Shown: positions 23,852 through 36,600, counted from the stretch's first letter. The stretch is 64,000 nt of DNA from Dipteronia dyeriana (GCA_032871835.1 CM065297.1:44331098-44395097); one strand, 5' to 3'. Numbers and translations are program-made. The notes: a model not told the origin generated them from the sequence alone.

Positions 23852-24445
23852 GGATCTATCGCGTGGCTCTCAGCAGTAACGCTCTTTGTTAGCATGTCAT
23901 CTACATAAACATCCATATTTCTGCAAGCCTTTAGGTGAACATTTTAGTTTTTAACCATTAATAAGTTTTCCCGACATTCTTAAACAGCCAAATTTGGTTG
24001 TCCTGTAGCAATAGATCCCCTGGTTGGTTATGAAGGCAACCTTTTCTTCATCTGGCTCAAACATCCAAATTTGGTTGTACCGCAGTAGGCGTCCATGAAA
24101 TTATTCAATTTGCACCACGCAGTCACATCAACCAATGGATATATTCACGGCAATGGTAAGCTATCTTTTTTGCCATGTTCAGGTCTGTAAAATCCACACA
24201 CATCCTTTGCTGCCCGTTCTTTATCTTACAAGCATGACATTGGTGACCCATTCTAGGTACTGCACATCCCTGATTGACCCTGCTGCCAAAGGTTTCTCGA
24301 CTTCTTCCCTGATTGCTCTACTCATGTCAGGATTAAACCATCACCTTTTTTGGATAACCTACCTTCTCTCGGGGTCATCCGCCTAGTAGTGGGAGATTAC
24401 CCTATCGTCAATCCTTGGCATATCCTCATGTTTCCATGTGAACAC
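23852..24445 (-). pseudogene. pol: Gypsy-1 RT, N-terminal part with YVDD
   Basis: On the minus strand, from 24445 downwards: FTWKHEDMPRIDDRVISHY (the segment that opens the Gypsy RT domain), DMSRAIREEVEKPLAAGSI, EWVTNVMLV, and the catalytic MDVYVDDMLTKS with YVDD at 23896-23907. There are several stops and small deletions. The element continues upstream on the far side of E', outside the visible copy. It is the oldest layer of the nest, since D, a solo LTR and E' all interrupt it. Confidence 0.88.
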
Positions 24446-27092
24446 TGAAAATCCAAACAGGTTAATTTGCCTTAAGCTAACCTACAGGGAGGGGGTTGAA
24501 TAGGTTTTTACACCTCTTTTCAATCCCTTGGAACAAACACAAGTTTGTCCCTCTCGATAGCTTGTATCACAATTTATTAAGCAGAAGCAAGCACATATAG
24601 ATAAATAAAGGGTATGCTTAGTCAAGTAAAATCAACATTGACTACAATTTACATGTGATACATTTTCACTTTGTATACAAGCTATTAATCAATAGCCTTC
24701 ACATGTACAAAACTTAATAATAGATGAATATCAATCATAAAGATTCCAAACAATATATTCAACAATACATATACAAATATCAAAGAGTTAGGTCTAAAGA
24801 AATTGAACACATGTTTTTTAAGTGGTAGAACCTTCTAAGAGGAAACATCCATGGGGTTGATACCACAACCACCAACAAAAACAACTTTCACTAATAAGAT
24901 AAAAGTACACCCTCATAAGAGACCAATCCACTTGATACACTCCCTATTTGACATCCCTCCTATCCTACCATTATTTTAGAGTTGCCTACTCTCAAACCAT
25001 TACATTTCACATTCCACTAGAGAGCAACTTCCTAACCATAGCAATACACATGCCACTAGGATGATTTTATCCTACTCTCTACTCGTAGCACTTCACATGC
25101 CACTAGAGAGCAACTCTCTAGCTATAGCAATCCAAATGCCAGTAGGGAGATTTTCTTGCTTGACTTTCTAGATCTTCACAATCCTAGTCAAGACTTCCTT
25201 ACTCAATATGAAGCTTAACATTCAAAATGAGACTTCCTTGCTCAAGTTAAAGCTTCACACCACCTTAACAAGAGACTTCCTACCTTTTGCAATGCAAATG
25301 ATCTAAGTGTAAATCAATTGATGCAAACACATGCAACATAGTGTAGATGATCAATATATCATTGAAACTCAAATTATGAATATCTTCTTTGAAATCCTAA
25401 ACACAATGCAATCATACAAATGATGCATGTACATATGAAATGTGTAGATTAAGCACACTTCATGAAGAACTAGATTTAATCATTAAAATGGGCAAAGCAA
25501 TTTTGTCTAGATCTTATGATATGAACAAACAGCCTAGAGTATGTGAAACACAAAACACACCAAAGACCTAGATTGCGTTCAATCAATTAAAAATGCTAGA
25601 ATCAATCAGAATGTTCAACATAAATCTCTAGCAAACATTTATAGCATATTGTCACAAGATATAAAATTATATTATATTGGGCTCAAAATGAACAAAAAAA
25701 TGTGTTATTTCTTCAAATATTCAATTTAAAAGATCTAGAACTTACTAAGTCTATTAATCATCAAAATAGGATCAATCAACACACAAATAGCCCTATGTTC
25801 AATGCTAACACAATACAACTCCTCAAGCATGTGAAAACAAAGGTTTTAAGAACCTAACTCAACATACATGTCAATTAAAGCTCAAACTAGCCCCATTAGA
25901 GTCTCTTACTATAATAAAAGATAACACATTAAACATACATATATAGAAGAAGAAAACTCAAAGTAATTGAAAATTTGAAGAACAAAACTCAAGAGAGAAA
26001 TCAATACCTTAAGAGAAAATGTGCAGTTTCGTTTTTTGTGAGAGTAGCTACTAGAAATATGGCTGAAATAACTCCAAACTCTTTTAGAAATGGTAAAGGA
26101 CTAGTAGAAAAAGATTCTCAAACTTGAATCACACAAAACGGAAATCATATGAGTGAGTTATGGTGTTTGGAAGGTAAGAAAGTTTGAGACAAAATTTCTG
26201 CACTCTTGTTTTTCAATTTTCTTCTCAGAATAAAATGTGGGAGGGAAAAACTATTGAAATGAGAGGGAAACAAGAAAGATATGAAGTCAAAAATGAAGGC
26301 GTGCTACCTCTGCATCCCATGGAGGCGCGTGGCCTCCTTTAGGGCAGAGGGAACTCCTTCCCTTGGAGGCCACACGCCTCTACGGGGAGGGCTGCATGGC
26401 ACCTCATCTCCCCTTTGCGTGACCTTTGCCTTCTTCGACCATTCTCCGGCCTTCGAACTTAAACTTTTAATCTGTTTTCAGATTTCAAACCTGGTTTCCC
26501 TCATTCACAAGAATGTTAACAAAACTTTCACAAAAGATATGGAAATCTACTCGACACATAAAGACAATAACCATGGACAATAAATGTAAGGAAAGTTTAG
26601 TAACTTCCACTATAGAACTTGAAAACTAATGAATGAGTAATTGAATTGACTGGAACTCAACGAGGATTAATATAAAAAAATTCAAGTCTAATATCACACA
26701 AGCACAAACAAATAAACACATGAACATACAAGTATGCCGTTTCTAAGATACAGTCCTAGAACATGCAATTTAGAAAAGTTGTCAAATTAAGTCTAAGACA
26801 TGTGCATACATTAATATGTGTGTGTATGTGTTATACCAAATGTGCACAATGATGCAGAGACCTATATGGATGCAATGTGTGTGTGTGCCTATGGCCTTAT
26901 AAGAGGAAAGAGGTCTAGATATACCTTTTGATATGCAATTGAGCTTGTTCCTCTTATAGCCTCCACTTTGCTTGAAATGTTGTCCAACTTCCTTGAAGCT
27001 TGATAAACCGTTAATCGTTGGCAACTAATCATTACAAAGGGAAAGTTATTTTGATATAGAATTATGCCAACTCAAAACTTAAAAACTTAACA
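24446..27092 (-). repeat. 3' LTR of element E' (family E)
   Basis: It starts TGAAAATCC at 24446 after AACAC (24441-24445, possible TSD) and ends AACTTAACA at 27092, followed by the purine tract. It matches the E LTRs in order, including the CCTATTCACCC-type end (reverse, near 24495) and the short repeats at 25150-25290. The palindromes at 26321-26381 use GGAGGC arms instead of GAGATGGC. The ORFs at 26281 and 26782 are chance. Confidence 0.88.
26321..26381 (-). promoter_or_regulatory. Paired palindromes, divergent arms (E' LTR)
   Basis: GGAGGC-GCGTG-GCCTCC (26321-26337) and GGAGGC-CACAC-GCCTCT (26365-26381). Position and order match the GAGATGGC palindromes in the E LTRs. Both arms of both hairpins have changed, yet pairing remains. 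Confidence 0.6.
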
Positions 27093-27185
27093 ATCTCCCC
27101 CTTTTTGCAAATTCTATGTCCAAACACCACTATAAATACTATAATTTACAAAATTAAGATTGGTCACAAAACTCACCCTCTCATT
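27093..27185 (-). other. E' polypurine tract and 3' non-coding start
   Basis: The minus strand reads AAAAAGGGGGAGAT directly before the LTR. The remainder matches the E sequence at 47824-47930 and is interrupted at 27186 by a lone LTR. Confidence 0.75.
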
Positions 27186-29921
27186 TGTCAAGTTTTTGAA
27201 GTTGTGTTGACATTAATTCCATATCAAAAAAATATTTCACTTGTATTAATTAGTTGTCTTAGATTGATGTGATTCAAGCTTTAAAGAAGATTTGGCAACT
27301 TTTCATGCAAGATCAAGTCTTCAAAGAGAAATTTGATTCATTGCTCAACAAAGGTCTATTTAGACCTCATTTCTCTTATAAGGCTTAGGCACACAAACAC
27401 ATTGTATCCATATGTGCCCCTGCATCATTATGCTCAAAATGTATAACACATTCACACACTTGATATTGAATGCTCATGCATCAGATTTGAATTAACAAAT
27501 TTTGTGAATTGCTTGTACTAGGACTATGTCTAGGAAATAACATTCATGTGTGTTCATGTGTTTGTTTGTTTATGTTTTATGGAACTTGGACTTGAATTTG
27601 ATCTTATATTTTTACTTATGGAGTTTTGGTCATTTTTGTTACTCATTCATTTGATTCAAGTTCCGAGTAAAATAGTTACAAAACTTTCCGGTCACTTTTC
27701 ATGCATTGTCTTTGTCTTTTTGTATCGAGTTAAATTCATAATTTCTGGTCTAAGTTTCATAGTCTTTCATGTGCATGAGAGAGTCCTGGTTCATACTCCA
27801 TAAACATATTTGAATTTGAAGTTCTGAGGTTGGAGAACGGTCGAAGAACACATGAGGAGTGCGAAGGGAAGAGACGATGGCGGAAGGCCATCAAGCCTCA
27901 CCTCCGTGAGATAATGTGTGGCCATCTCGGAAAGCCACCCTTGCTACCTCTGAGATGCCCATGTGCCATCTCGGGGTAATGAGGTGGTGAGATAGCCTTG
28001 GTTACCTGAAATTCCCTTCTCTCTACATCACTCTCCCTCTCTTTAAATCTTCATTCCCTCTCACTTTTCATTCTTAGAAGAAAAATTGAAAAACTTGTGT
28101 AGAAATTTCTCTCTCATACTTTCTCATCATCCAAATGCTATAACTTTCTCATTTCAACTCGATTCAAGTGATTCTAGTTGGAGATTGTTCCTATATCAAT
28201 TCTCTATCATCTCTAAGAAGGTTTGAAGTCATTTATTCAAGTTTTCTGGTGGCTCTCCATCAATAATTGAGACTACATACTTTGTTCTACGGTATTGAAA
28301 AAATCTTGAGTTTTGTTCTTCAAAGTTTTTCAATTACCTTGGGTTTTCTTCTTCTATGTATAAATGTTTAATATGTATACTTTGAATAGAGTTTTACACT
28401 ATATTAAAGCTAGGTTGAACATGATTACGTTCTCTCATGTTGAGTTAGGTTTTTCTAAAATCTATGTTTTCACATGCTTGGATATTGTACTGTGCTAGCT
28501 TTTGATTTAGGACTATTTGTGCTTCGTTTGATTGATTTTTAATGATAAATAGTCTTTACATGTGCTAGGTTCTTTTACTTTGACATATATTGGATTAGCA
28601 TATTTGATTGTGTATTTAGATCAATTTTGACTTTGATTGAATATTGTGAGAAAAATTTGTTATAGGTATTCATTAGGACACCGATTGACATTATCTCATG
28701 ATTCTAACATGTTTTGTGTTTGTTACTAAAACCTTGAATATGTTCTTAGTGTATATGTTTTGGTTCAAGTTTTAGTCATATGAATGATTTTAGGTATTAA
28801 ATGTGTTTATGACATTTTACCTGATTCTAGAATATCGTTCAGTATTAGTAACTAGACAACATTTGTTCAATGATCTTTCATGCATATGTCTAGTTTCTAT
28901 AGGATGTGTTGATCAACATATTCTACGTTGAGTGCGTGTTTGCTTTTTTTCATTCATTAATCATATTTAGGAAGTCCTTATAAAAGGCACACGGTCTTGG
29001 CTAGGACATGAGGTCCGGATAGCTAAGCAAGGAGTCTTGATTAGCACATGAGGTCCGGATAATCATGCAAAGGAGACATTCTAGAGGCAAGGGTGCCTCA
29101 GTTATAAGTAGGCTTTTTATTGGTAGACCCCAGCCGGGATATTAAGATGTGATGGAGTCCAATAGAGAGTCTATCATTTGTTGATCACTCTTGAGGAATT
29201 TCCAACTTCTTAATGGTCTTGGTTAGAGTAGATTCCAATAGAAAGTGAGTCATTTGTTGATCACTTTTGAGGAATTTCCAATCTACTAATAGGGATTGGG
29301 TAGACGTCGAGTCCAATATAGAGTGTGTCATTTGATGGTCACTTTTGACAAATGTCTTGTGTACTTTCCAATAATAAAAGTACATAATGGTTGTATTCAA
29401 CCTATGGATGTTTCCTCCTTGGATGTTTTACCAGGTTAAAAAAATATGCATGTTAATTCTTCCTATCCCTCTTAATACTTGTATGTGTATGTTTGTATCT
29501 GGCTTCACAATTTTCAGTCCTAGATATTCTTGAAAAACAAGATTGTTGTAATGTGTGATTTACAAGCACTCCAATTGATCGAAGTTGTACTTATCTTTGC
29601 ATGTGTATTTATATATATTTATATACAATTGTCCTTGATTGAATACTTATACATATTGATTAATCTTTAGAATACAAGTATTTTTTGTTTTTAGTTTCAT
29701 TTGTTAATCGTTTCACTAGCAACTTGTAAGCTTGTTTGACCATGCTTTGTTTGATAATACATATTGTTTACCTACGTATTCTTTATTATCTTAAGTATTG
29801 TTATTCAAGATAGCTAGAGGGACAAACTTAAGTTTGTTTTCAAGGGATTGGAAAAATGTGTAAAAACCTATTCACCCTCTTCTAGGCTAGCATAAGGCAA
29901 TTTAACCGTGTTTGTACAACA
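27186..29921 (+). repeat. Lone family E LTR inside E', near-TSD TCATT/TCAGT
   Basis: It begins TGTCAAGTTTTTG, aligned with TGTTAAGTTTTT of E' and TGTTAGGTTTT of G, and ends TTTGTACAACA. The flanks are TCATT (27181-27185) and TCAGT (29922-29926), one mismatch. It contains a palindrome pair (GAGATG/CATCTC at 27952-27972), a 46-bp repeat near 28980-29065 and a 76-78-bp repeat at 29170-29345. The ORFs at 27546 and 29185 are by-products. Confidence 0.85.
29170..29345 (+). repeat. Three 76-78-bp tandem units in lone E LTR
   Basis: Units are marked by CATTTGTTGATCAC at about 29175 and 29251 and by CATTTGATGGTCAC at 29329, with GAGGAATTTCCAA between the first units. They are specific to this LTR copy. 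Confidence 0.7.
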
Positions 29922-30325
29922 TCAGTACAATAAGTTAATACACCTAGACTAATCTTTAACAAGTCTTGAATTCTTTCATGTAGTCTTCTTTTCTCATCAC
30001 CTAAAATCATCTTGAAACACAAAGTATATACAAGAGAAACATACGTATATGATAAGATATTAGATAGATGTCAATATAGTCCAAACGTATACATGCCTCC
30101 CCCTAAATACATGCATACTATCCATCAACAAAATATATCATCCAAATATTACAAACCCAAGAATTCAAGATACCAAATGAAAAATACACCATAAAAAAAA
30201 TTAGGATTAAGAAAGCATAGATTTTAGTATCATTGTTTTTTCTCCCCCTTTTTAACATGATATGAAGCCAAAGGGTAAGAAAAATAATACCTCAAGTTCA
30301 AGTATCATTAAAGAATGTTTTTCGT
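29922..30325 (-). other. E' 3' non-coding region
   Basis: It matches the 48283-47940 side of element E (for example, AAATCATCTTGAAACACAAAG near 30004). There is no coding frame and no repeat of note. Confidence 0.6.
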
Positions 30326-30735
30326 TTAGTTGATCTCACATACGGTTTTGATCCTTTCTTCTTGTTGTATCACTTTTTCACCTAGTTCCATCACCTTAGC
30401 ATCAAGCTCCCCAATCCTGTTCGTAAGCCCGTCTAGAAAATGTATGGCCCATTCCGGTAGACAACTTGTGCTTGACACAATGCATGGCTTAGGATTCTCA
30501 CCAAAAAGCCTACAATTAACACTAATCTTTCCTTTTTCTTTGTAACACATAAACACCAATCCTTTTTCAAAAAAATTTTCTTACGGAGGTAGAAGCAAGT
30601 CATCATCAAGCTTTGGGACTCCAAGCTTCAAACAAAAATGAGAAATAAACCATAGAAATGCAAGTTTCTTGTCCAATCTAGGTGAACTAGCCGCACTCTC
30701 TAAGTGTTGTATCAAAAGATCACTAAGGTTTAAAG
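30326..30735 (-). pseudogene. E' second ORF, C-terminal part (split by element B)
   Basis: The frames at 30326-30624 (minus) align with the C-terminus of the E second ORF: KEKGKISVNCRLFG beside KDKGKTCYTFGLF, then LPEWAIHFLDGL beside LPDWALQLKKKV, then a predicted coiled coil (ELDAKVMELGEKVIQQEERI). The N-terminal part resumes at 42084. Frameshifts near 30560-30600 disable it. Two independent copies sharing this ORF show that it belongs to the family. Confidence 0.8.
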
Positions 30736-30740
30736 GCTTG

Positions 30741-33050
30741 TGTTTGGATTATACATAATAGCAAAAAATGTAATAATGTATTTGACAATCTTTTCATATT
30801 AATAAAGTGATTACTAGCTTAACAATCTTATAGCATTTATAGTATAATTCTTATAATTGTAAAAAATAAATCGTCATAAGGTCAAAAGACTATGAGAAAA
30901 GAAGAATTGTTTTTGCATCTAGATATGTAAGAGGTAGACACAATTCTTTAATTAGTCTTTAACAATATTCACAACTTAAGATAAAGGTTAGGCACCTTTA
31001 CCTTGTTAAAGTTATAGATTCTTTTGCTAGCATTTGAGTGGGATCAAATGTGTTATGATGTGTCTAAAATTATCAAAGTTTGGTGTATTTGGGCAAAAGA
31101 ATCTAGTGCACTAGGAGCATTGAATAGGATAATAGTGAGATACTTTATCTAGAACCGTCAATGGATACAAGTTTTCACTTGAAGACAATTGGAGACTCTA
31201 TCTCAATCCTGAGACAAATGATGGACTTTTGGTTCCAAGTGTTATCATTTGAACTATCAATGAGTACGATTATATAGCTTAGTTTATCATCGATAGTTTG
31301 GTGGTAATCATTTGTTAATCGATAGTGGACTTCATTTATAGATATGGGCATCGTGTCTCCATTTAATAAATGTGAGTAGAATATCATTATATGATTATTT
31401 TGAGGTACTGGATATTAAATCTTAACGTTAAGTTTTCAACAGTGTCTATTGAAATATTGCTTCTGGACAAGTCAAAATATCTAAGTTCAAAATGTGGTCA
31501 TATAAGCAAATATGGTAACTAGGAGAGCTAAAGGCGGTCTATGAGCTCTTGGAGATTACTTGTATTCTTCACGAGGATACACTATCTCCATTAAGATTGT
31601 CTAGGGTATGAAGGAGGAATATTAACTTATTCTATCTGTATTTAAGAGTTCAATTTTAGTTCTTTATTGGAAGGAACTAAAATTAATAGATCGGACCTAA
31701 GTGAATCATTTGTTGATTGTGATTAGGTTATGTCTATTGGAACTTAAATTTAGATATCTCACCATGATCCCTAATTCACAAGAACTTGCATGGATCACTT
31801 GATATATTCTACCGAACCAATTTTTGGCTCCAACTGCAATTGTATTAAGGCACGAGGACTTGTTTCTTTTAGTAAAAATGGGTCTAGTTCACTTGTGGAC
31901 CTTTTATTAAAGTCTAATGGATTTAATTAAATAGGAAAAACAATATATATGCCCATGTATGGACTTGGGCGGCAAGGCTAAATATATTAGCCTGTTATAT
32001 TGTTTTTATTTTATTATTTAATTAAATGGTAATTAATTTTTTAATTATTTAATTAAAAATCAAAACCTTTTTTCTAGTAGGAGAAGGTCTCCTAGTGTCA
32101 TACTATTGTTGATAGTATGATAAATATCAAATATTATATTTGATAAGTAGATAAATAAAAGGAATTTATTTATCTAGTCAAATTATGAAGTATTTGATTT
32201 CTATCAAAACTGTAATTGACAATTTGTCAGATTAGGAAGTTTTGATATAGTTAAAATTTAATTTATATTCAGTAATTGGTTATTGAATAAATACACTGTT
32301 GAGTTGGATTAGGATTCTTGGTGTGGAAAGGAAATCTTCTTTGAGTGAGGATTCTTGACCACCAAGTAAGTCCTTCAAGTGAGAGGATTCTTGCCCACCA
32401 AGTAAATCCTCCTCAGGAGAGGATTTGGACACCTATATATACTCCTATGTAGATTTTGGCCAAGCTAATATAATTCTAAGAGAAATTTTGGCCAACATAG
32501 AATTTTGAGAGAGAAAAAATTAGTTTTTTCTCTAGATAAAATTTGGTCAACTCATAGAAATAGTGTATAGAATTCAGGCAAGCATAATGAAAAGAGGGAA
32601 CGTTTTTGTGTTCGATAGTGCATTAGTATCCTTGACATCAAAAGGACTTTGTGCACAAAAATCAAATCGCGTTTACGTGAGTTTCAATCAAATAGATTGA
32701 TAATTCGCAAGTGGCCAAATTTTCTTAGATTTTCTTAGATTTTCTTAGATTTTCTTTTAGAGGATTATCGTGACTAAAAAAATAAAAAGTTTTTGTTTGT
32801 TTCCTTCCTCAGGTATACAATTCAAAGAAAGAGAGCCCACACTCCTAGGGGATTCAGGTTTGTGATTGGATTGGAAGATCTTGCGGATTCAATACAGTGC
32901 AATTTCAATCGTCACGAGAAAAAGGTATGATAACTTTAATATACGTTAATTAATCAAGGGTTAAGGTTCTTTCTTTTAAAAGGAAAATTATAAAATATAC
33001 TCAATCCCCTTTTTTCGCTTCTACTGCTTTTGATTTGATTTTTCCCCACA
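30741..33050 (+). repeat. 5' LTR of Copia B
   Basis: 2310 bp, ending CCCCACA before the primer site. It has two adjacent perfect hairpins, TCATACTAT/ATAGTATGA (32098-32120) and TATCAAATAT/ATATTTGATA (32125-32145), and a 10-bp repeat TTTCTTAGAT three times at 32721-32750. The ORF at 31175 is chance. Confidence 0.92.
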
Positions 33051-33052
33051 TT

Positions 33053-33064
33053 TGGTATCAGAGG
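33053..33064 (+). other. Primer binding site of Copia B
   Basis: TGGTATCAGAGG two bases after the LTR end, complementary to the 3' end of plant initiator tRNA-Met apart from the last base. Confidence 0.88.
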
Positions 33065-33083
33065 TAGGTTGCATCCTTGATTA

Positions 33084-33087
<4 letters not shown>

Positions 33088-33132
<45 letters not shown>
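33088..33132. repeat. (AT)n microsatellite in B leader
   Basis: About 45 bp of pure AT dinucleotides. A second shorter run lies at 33224-33242, aligned with the long (AT)n of element A. Confidence 0.9.
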
Positions 33133-33133
<1 letters not shown>

Positions 33134-34404
33134 GTGAATCTATTTCTTTTATTGTAAATATACATGTTTTAGAAAGAGATGGCACTCTAGGTATTCACAT
33201 ATATATTTACATTGGAATGTATGGATATATATATATATATATGTTTTTGTAATGTGATTTGTTATTGCTCAATTTTGGTCATAGAATTTCTATGTATTTT
33301 TGTTTTGAAATTGTAACAAGAAGGGTGGCCTATCATCGCCATAATTTCCTTCTTGTTAGTTGCTAAGTTTTTTATTATTTTTATTATTGTAATAAGAAAA
33401 ATTATGTTGTAATATATTCAAGTATCAAAGATTGGAAGAATTGGAATCAACCGGAACTGGTTTGGTAACGTGCGCGCCATCGCAACAAGTGTGTGCGTGA
33501 GTTAGTAAGCAGCTACGATTGTTATGGTATGGACTGCGCATGGCAGCCCTATGGATGGTATGGGCTATGCAACGTAGCTCTTTATGGTGCTATAGGGTGC
33601 GCACGGCAGCCAAACCGTGCAAAAACAAAATAAGGCTGCATGAAGACTTGTTCGCTAAGAAAGGAGTTTTTGTATTCCAAACAAATGTAATTTACATGTG
33701 TTTCTAGGATGAACCAAAATTGTGGCTATTTACTTTTTTTCATAAATATTACAATGTTTGTCACTGTTTGATAACATACCATATAGAATATGAGTGTCAC
33801 TCATATATCTCTTTTGGTAATAACTTGCATTGAATGGTTTAGGTATATAATTGGCATCTATTGACATCTAGATAACTTGGTAAATCATTATTTGAAATTC
33901 GATCACACACCTGAAACAATTGAGTGGGAGAACGTGTTTGAAACACCTACAATCTCTAAGTTTAGTTGAGATTTATGTTTCATATGATAACCCCCAGTGG
34001 GTATTCATGAGTCGAATTTAGCAAGATACTTCCTTAAAATGTTAGACTAGACAATTGATTCAAATGATATCTACTCTCAAAGGAGGGATATTTGTGAGAG
34101 AATATATTGAAGGTCGATAACCTGGTAACTCACTCAACGTGATTTTATTAATATACTACCAAGAGTTCTTGTTAATAAAATTGTAAGGCTAAAATTGAAA
34201 AACACTGGGTGTTATGTTAAAAATTAGGTGGGACCTAGTCCAATTAGTAGATGGTGCGAACTCCCAAAGGAGGAGTGACATTTATGGGTGTTGGATCACC
34301 GTTGAATTTTATGATTGAATTGTTTTATTTAATTTAAGATAAATATTAGAAAGTGCTTTATCATGATTGTTTACTTATATAATTTTTATCGTTATTCAGA
34401 AATC
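33133..34404 (+). other. Long untranslated leader of Copia B
   Basis: About 1.3 kb between primer site and gag without a sustained reading frame. It is conserved with A (58690-60095), including a GGTCGATAAC segment and a GAACTCCCAAAGGAGG segment shortly before gag. Apart from the stem-loop array I see no other element in it. Confidence 0.7.
33531..33612 (+). other. Three-copy stem-loop array in B leader
   Basis: Three stems of seven pairs with five-base loops at 33531-33549 (loop GCATG), 33562-33580 (GCAAC) and 33594-33612 (GCACG), spaced 31 and 32 bp. The first and third stems each have a central mismatch. The second uses an A-T pair where the others have G-C. It matches the array in element A. 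The ORF 33519-33707 across it is not coding-like. Confidence 0.7.
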
Positions 34405-35210
34405 ATGACCCCATCCCTAATCAACATCTTAAAAGATAATACTTTAACTCATGATAATTATGTCACTTGGAAAAGAAAAAATGGGTTGTTGGCGGAAGCT
34501 GAAAATAATAAGTTTGTTCTATGTACCCCTAAGCCACCAACTCCTACAAATGAATTTACAGAGGAGAAAAGAGATGAGTGTCATCAGTGGAAGACTTCTG
34601 ATGAGAAGCCAAATTTTACATTACAGCCACCATCTCCGACGTGTTGAAACAACAACAATAAGGAATGGAGACTGTTGCCGATATAGTGATGTCTCTTGAA
34701 GAGATGTTTACTATGAAGTCCAAGATGAATAAGAGAGAGGTAATGATTGCTTTCATGAATCTTAGAATGAAACCTTGACAGACTGTGAAAGATCACATGA
34801 TAAAAGTCATAACACATCTCAACATTGCTAAAATCGGTGGTGGTGAGATAGATGGTAAGACGAAAATTGACATGATTGTCGACTCACTATCGGATTTCTT
34901 TGATCAGTTCAAGTTGGACTACACCTTGAACAATAAGGAATACACCTTGTAAGGCCTGATGCAAAATGTACAAAGCACCAAGGAAATCCTTTTGAAAAGC
35001 AAAGGAGAGATTCGTACGGTAGGTAGAGTTGCTACTGTTAAGACCCGTAAGAAGGCCAAGAAACAACATAAGAAAAAGCAACTTGGACCTACCAAGAAGA
35101 AGACTAAGAAAGTAACCAGGATCAAAGAGAAGTGTTTACTTTGTTGTGAAAAGGGACATTAGAAAAGAAATTGCCCAACGACGTAGGACAAGAAGGAATA
35201 AGGTAATATA
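34405..35210 (+). pseudogene. gag: Copia B gag relic
   Basis: It starts MTPSLINILKDNTLTHDNY then VTWKRKNGLL, matching A gag (MSPSLIKILKDNTLTDDNY). The frame breaks near 34640 and continues as LEEMFTMKSKMNKREVM and DQFKLDYTLNNKEYTL. The lysine-rich region at 34960-35130 leads to a CCHC zinc knuckle, C-L-L-C-C-E-K-G-H then K-R-N-C (35133-35175), with a stop right after the His. Start ATG at 34405-34407. Confidence 0.87.
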
Positions 35211-36600
35211 AATTATCATGAAACATGTTTTCTGGAAGATTCTATATATTCTTGGATAATAGACTCTGGAACCACTAATCATGTTTGTTATTCCTTGCAG
35301 GGGTTCAAGGAAAAGAAAAGGCTTAGTATGAATGAATTGAACTTGCGTTTAGGACATAATGTTGGTATATGCCAATGTAGTGGGAGATATTAGAATTAAT
35401 TTAGATTCTATAGGCATTTAGATCTAATAGACGTTTATTTTGTACCTCAATTCAAGAGGAATTTAATTTCAATTTATTGTTTAAAAAAAATTGGATATTC
35501 GGTTACTTTTAATAAAGGTTTTATTATTAGTAGGAATAAACAATTTGTTTGCAAAGGTACATTGGAAAACGTTTTAATCTTTTTGCATAGCAATATCACT
35601 CACTTGTTAGACACGGAGTCAACAGAACCTAATCATAAAAGAGTAAAATTATCAAAAGGTGAAACCTACCTATGGCATTTGGGCCTAAGTCATACTAACC
35701 TTGATAGGATCAAATGTTTGGTTAGTGATGGACCTTGAAGTGACTTAAAGGTTGATGATCTACCAACTTATGAATCTTGTTTGGAAGGTAAGATTACCAA
35801 AAGGTCATTCACAACCAAAGGCATAAGAGCCACTGAATGTTAGGGATTAATAGACACTGATGTGTGTGGTCTTATGTGCATTCAAGCTAGAGGAGGATAT
35901 GAGTACTTTATCCCTTTCACTACTGATTACTAGAGACTTGGCTATATATCTCGCATGAAACAAAGTTCAGATGCTTTTGACATGTTCAAAGAAATTAAAG
36001 CTGAAGTATAAAATCAGCTTGAGAAACACATAAAAATCTTGAGGTCTGACCGTGGTGGAGAATATCTATCTGTTGAGTTTTAGCAATATCTTATTGATAA
36101 TGGGATAATTTCTCAGTTTTCTACGCCAGGTACACCTCAACAAAATGGGGTGGCAGAAAGGAGAAATAGAACTCTTTTGGACATGGTTAGGTCTATGTTA
36201 AGCTATTCAACGCTTCCAAATTCTTTTTGGGGATATGCTTTACAAACTGCTATGTATGTTCTTAACAATGTACCATCTAAGTTGGTTCCTAATACACCGC
36301 ATGAGTTATGGACTGGGCGAAATCCTAGACTACAACACTTAAGGATATTTGGATGTCCTGGACACATGTTAAATGGAAAGACAGGAAATATAGAGTCCTG
36401 TTCAGAAACATGCATATTTGTAGGTATCCAAAAGGAACTAAGGGATATTATTTCTATATTTCTTCAGATCTTAAAGTATTTATCTATACAAATGCTAAAT
36501 TTCTTGAAAAGAACTATATGAATAATTTTTTGCCTAAAAGTAGAATTGTCCTGAATAAGTTTTCAAGAGATACAATTCCGCAAGATGTTTCATAACCTAG
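35211..36600 (+). pseudogene. pol: Copia B protease-integrase relic
   Basis: The protease active site WIIDSGTTNHVC is intact (DSG at 35262-35270). The pre-integrase zinc region is YLWHLGLSHTNLDRI, then YESCLEGKITKRSF with the first Cys of CxxC replaced by Tyr. The integrase core has DTDVCGLM, LRSDRGGEYLS and TPQQNGVAERRNRTLLDMV, so all three acidic residues are readable. The longest open piece is 36150-36521. Stops occur near 35737, 35843, 35931, 36009 and 36082. Confidence 0.9.

Noticed and set aside
31175..31387. ORF repeated at 23241-23447 and near 20040, suggesting a conserved small gene
   Set aside because: All are the same piece of family B LTR in different copies; no consistent frame or start.
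33088..33132. (AT)n tract as a replication origin or matrix-attachment site
   Set aside because: Length varies freely between A and B and there is no other support; ordinary microsatellite.
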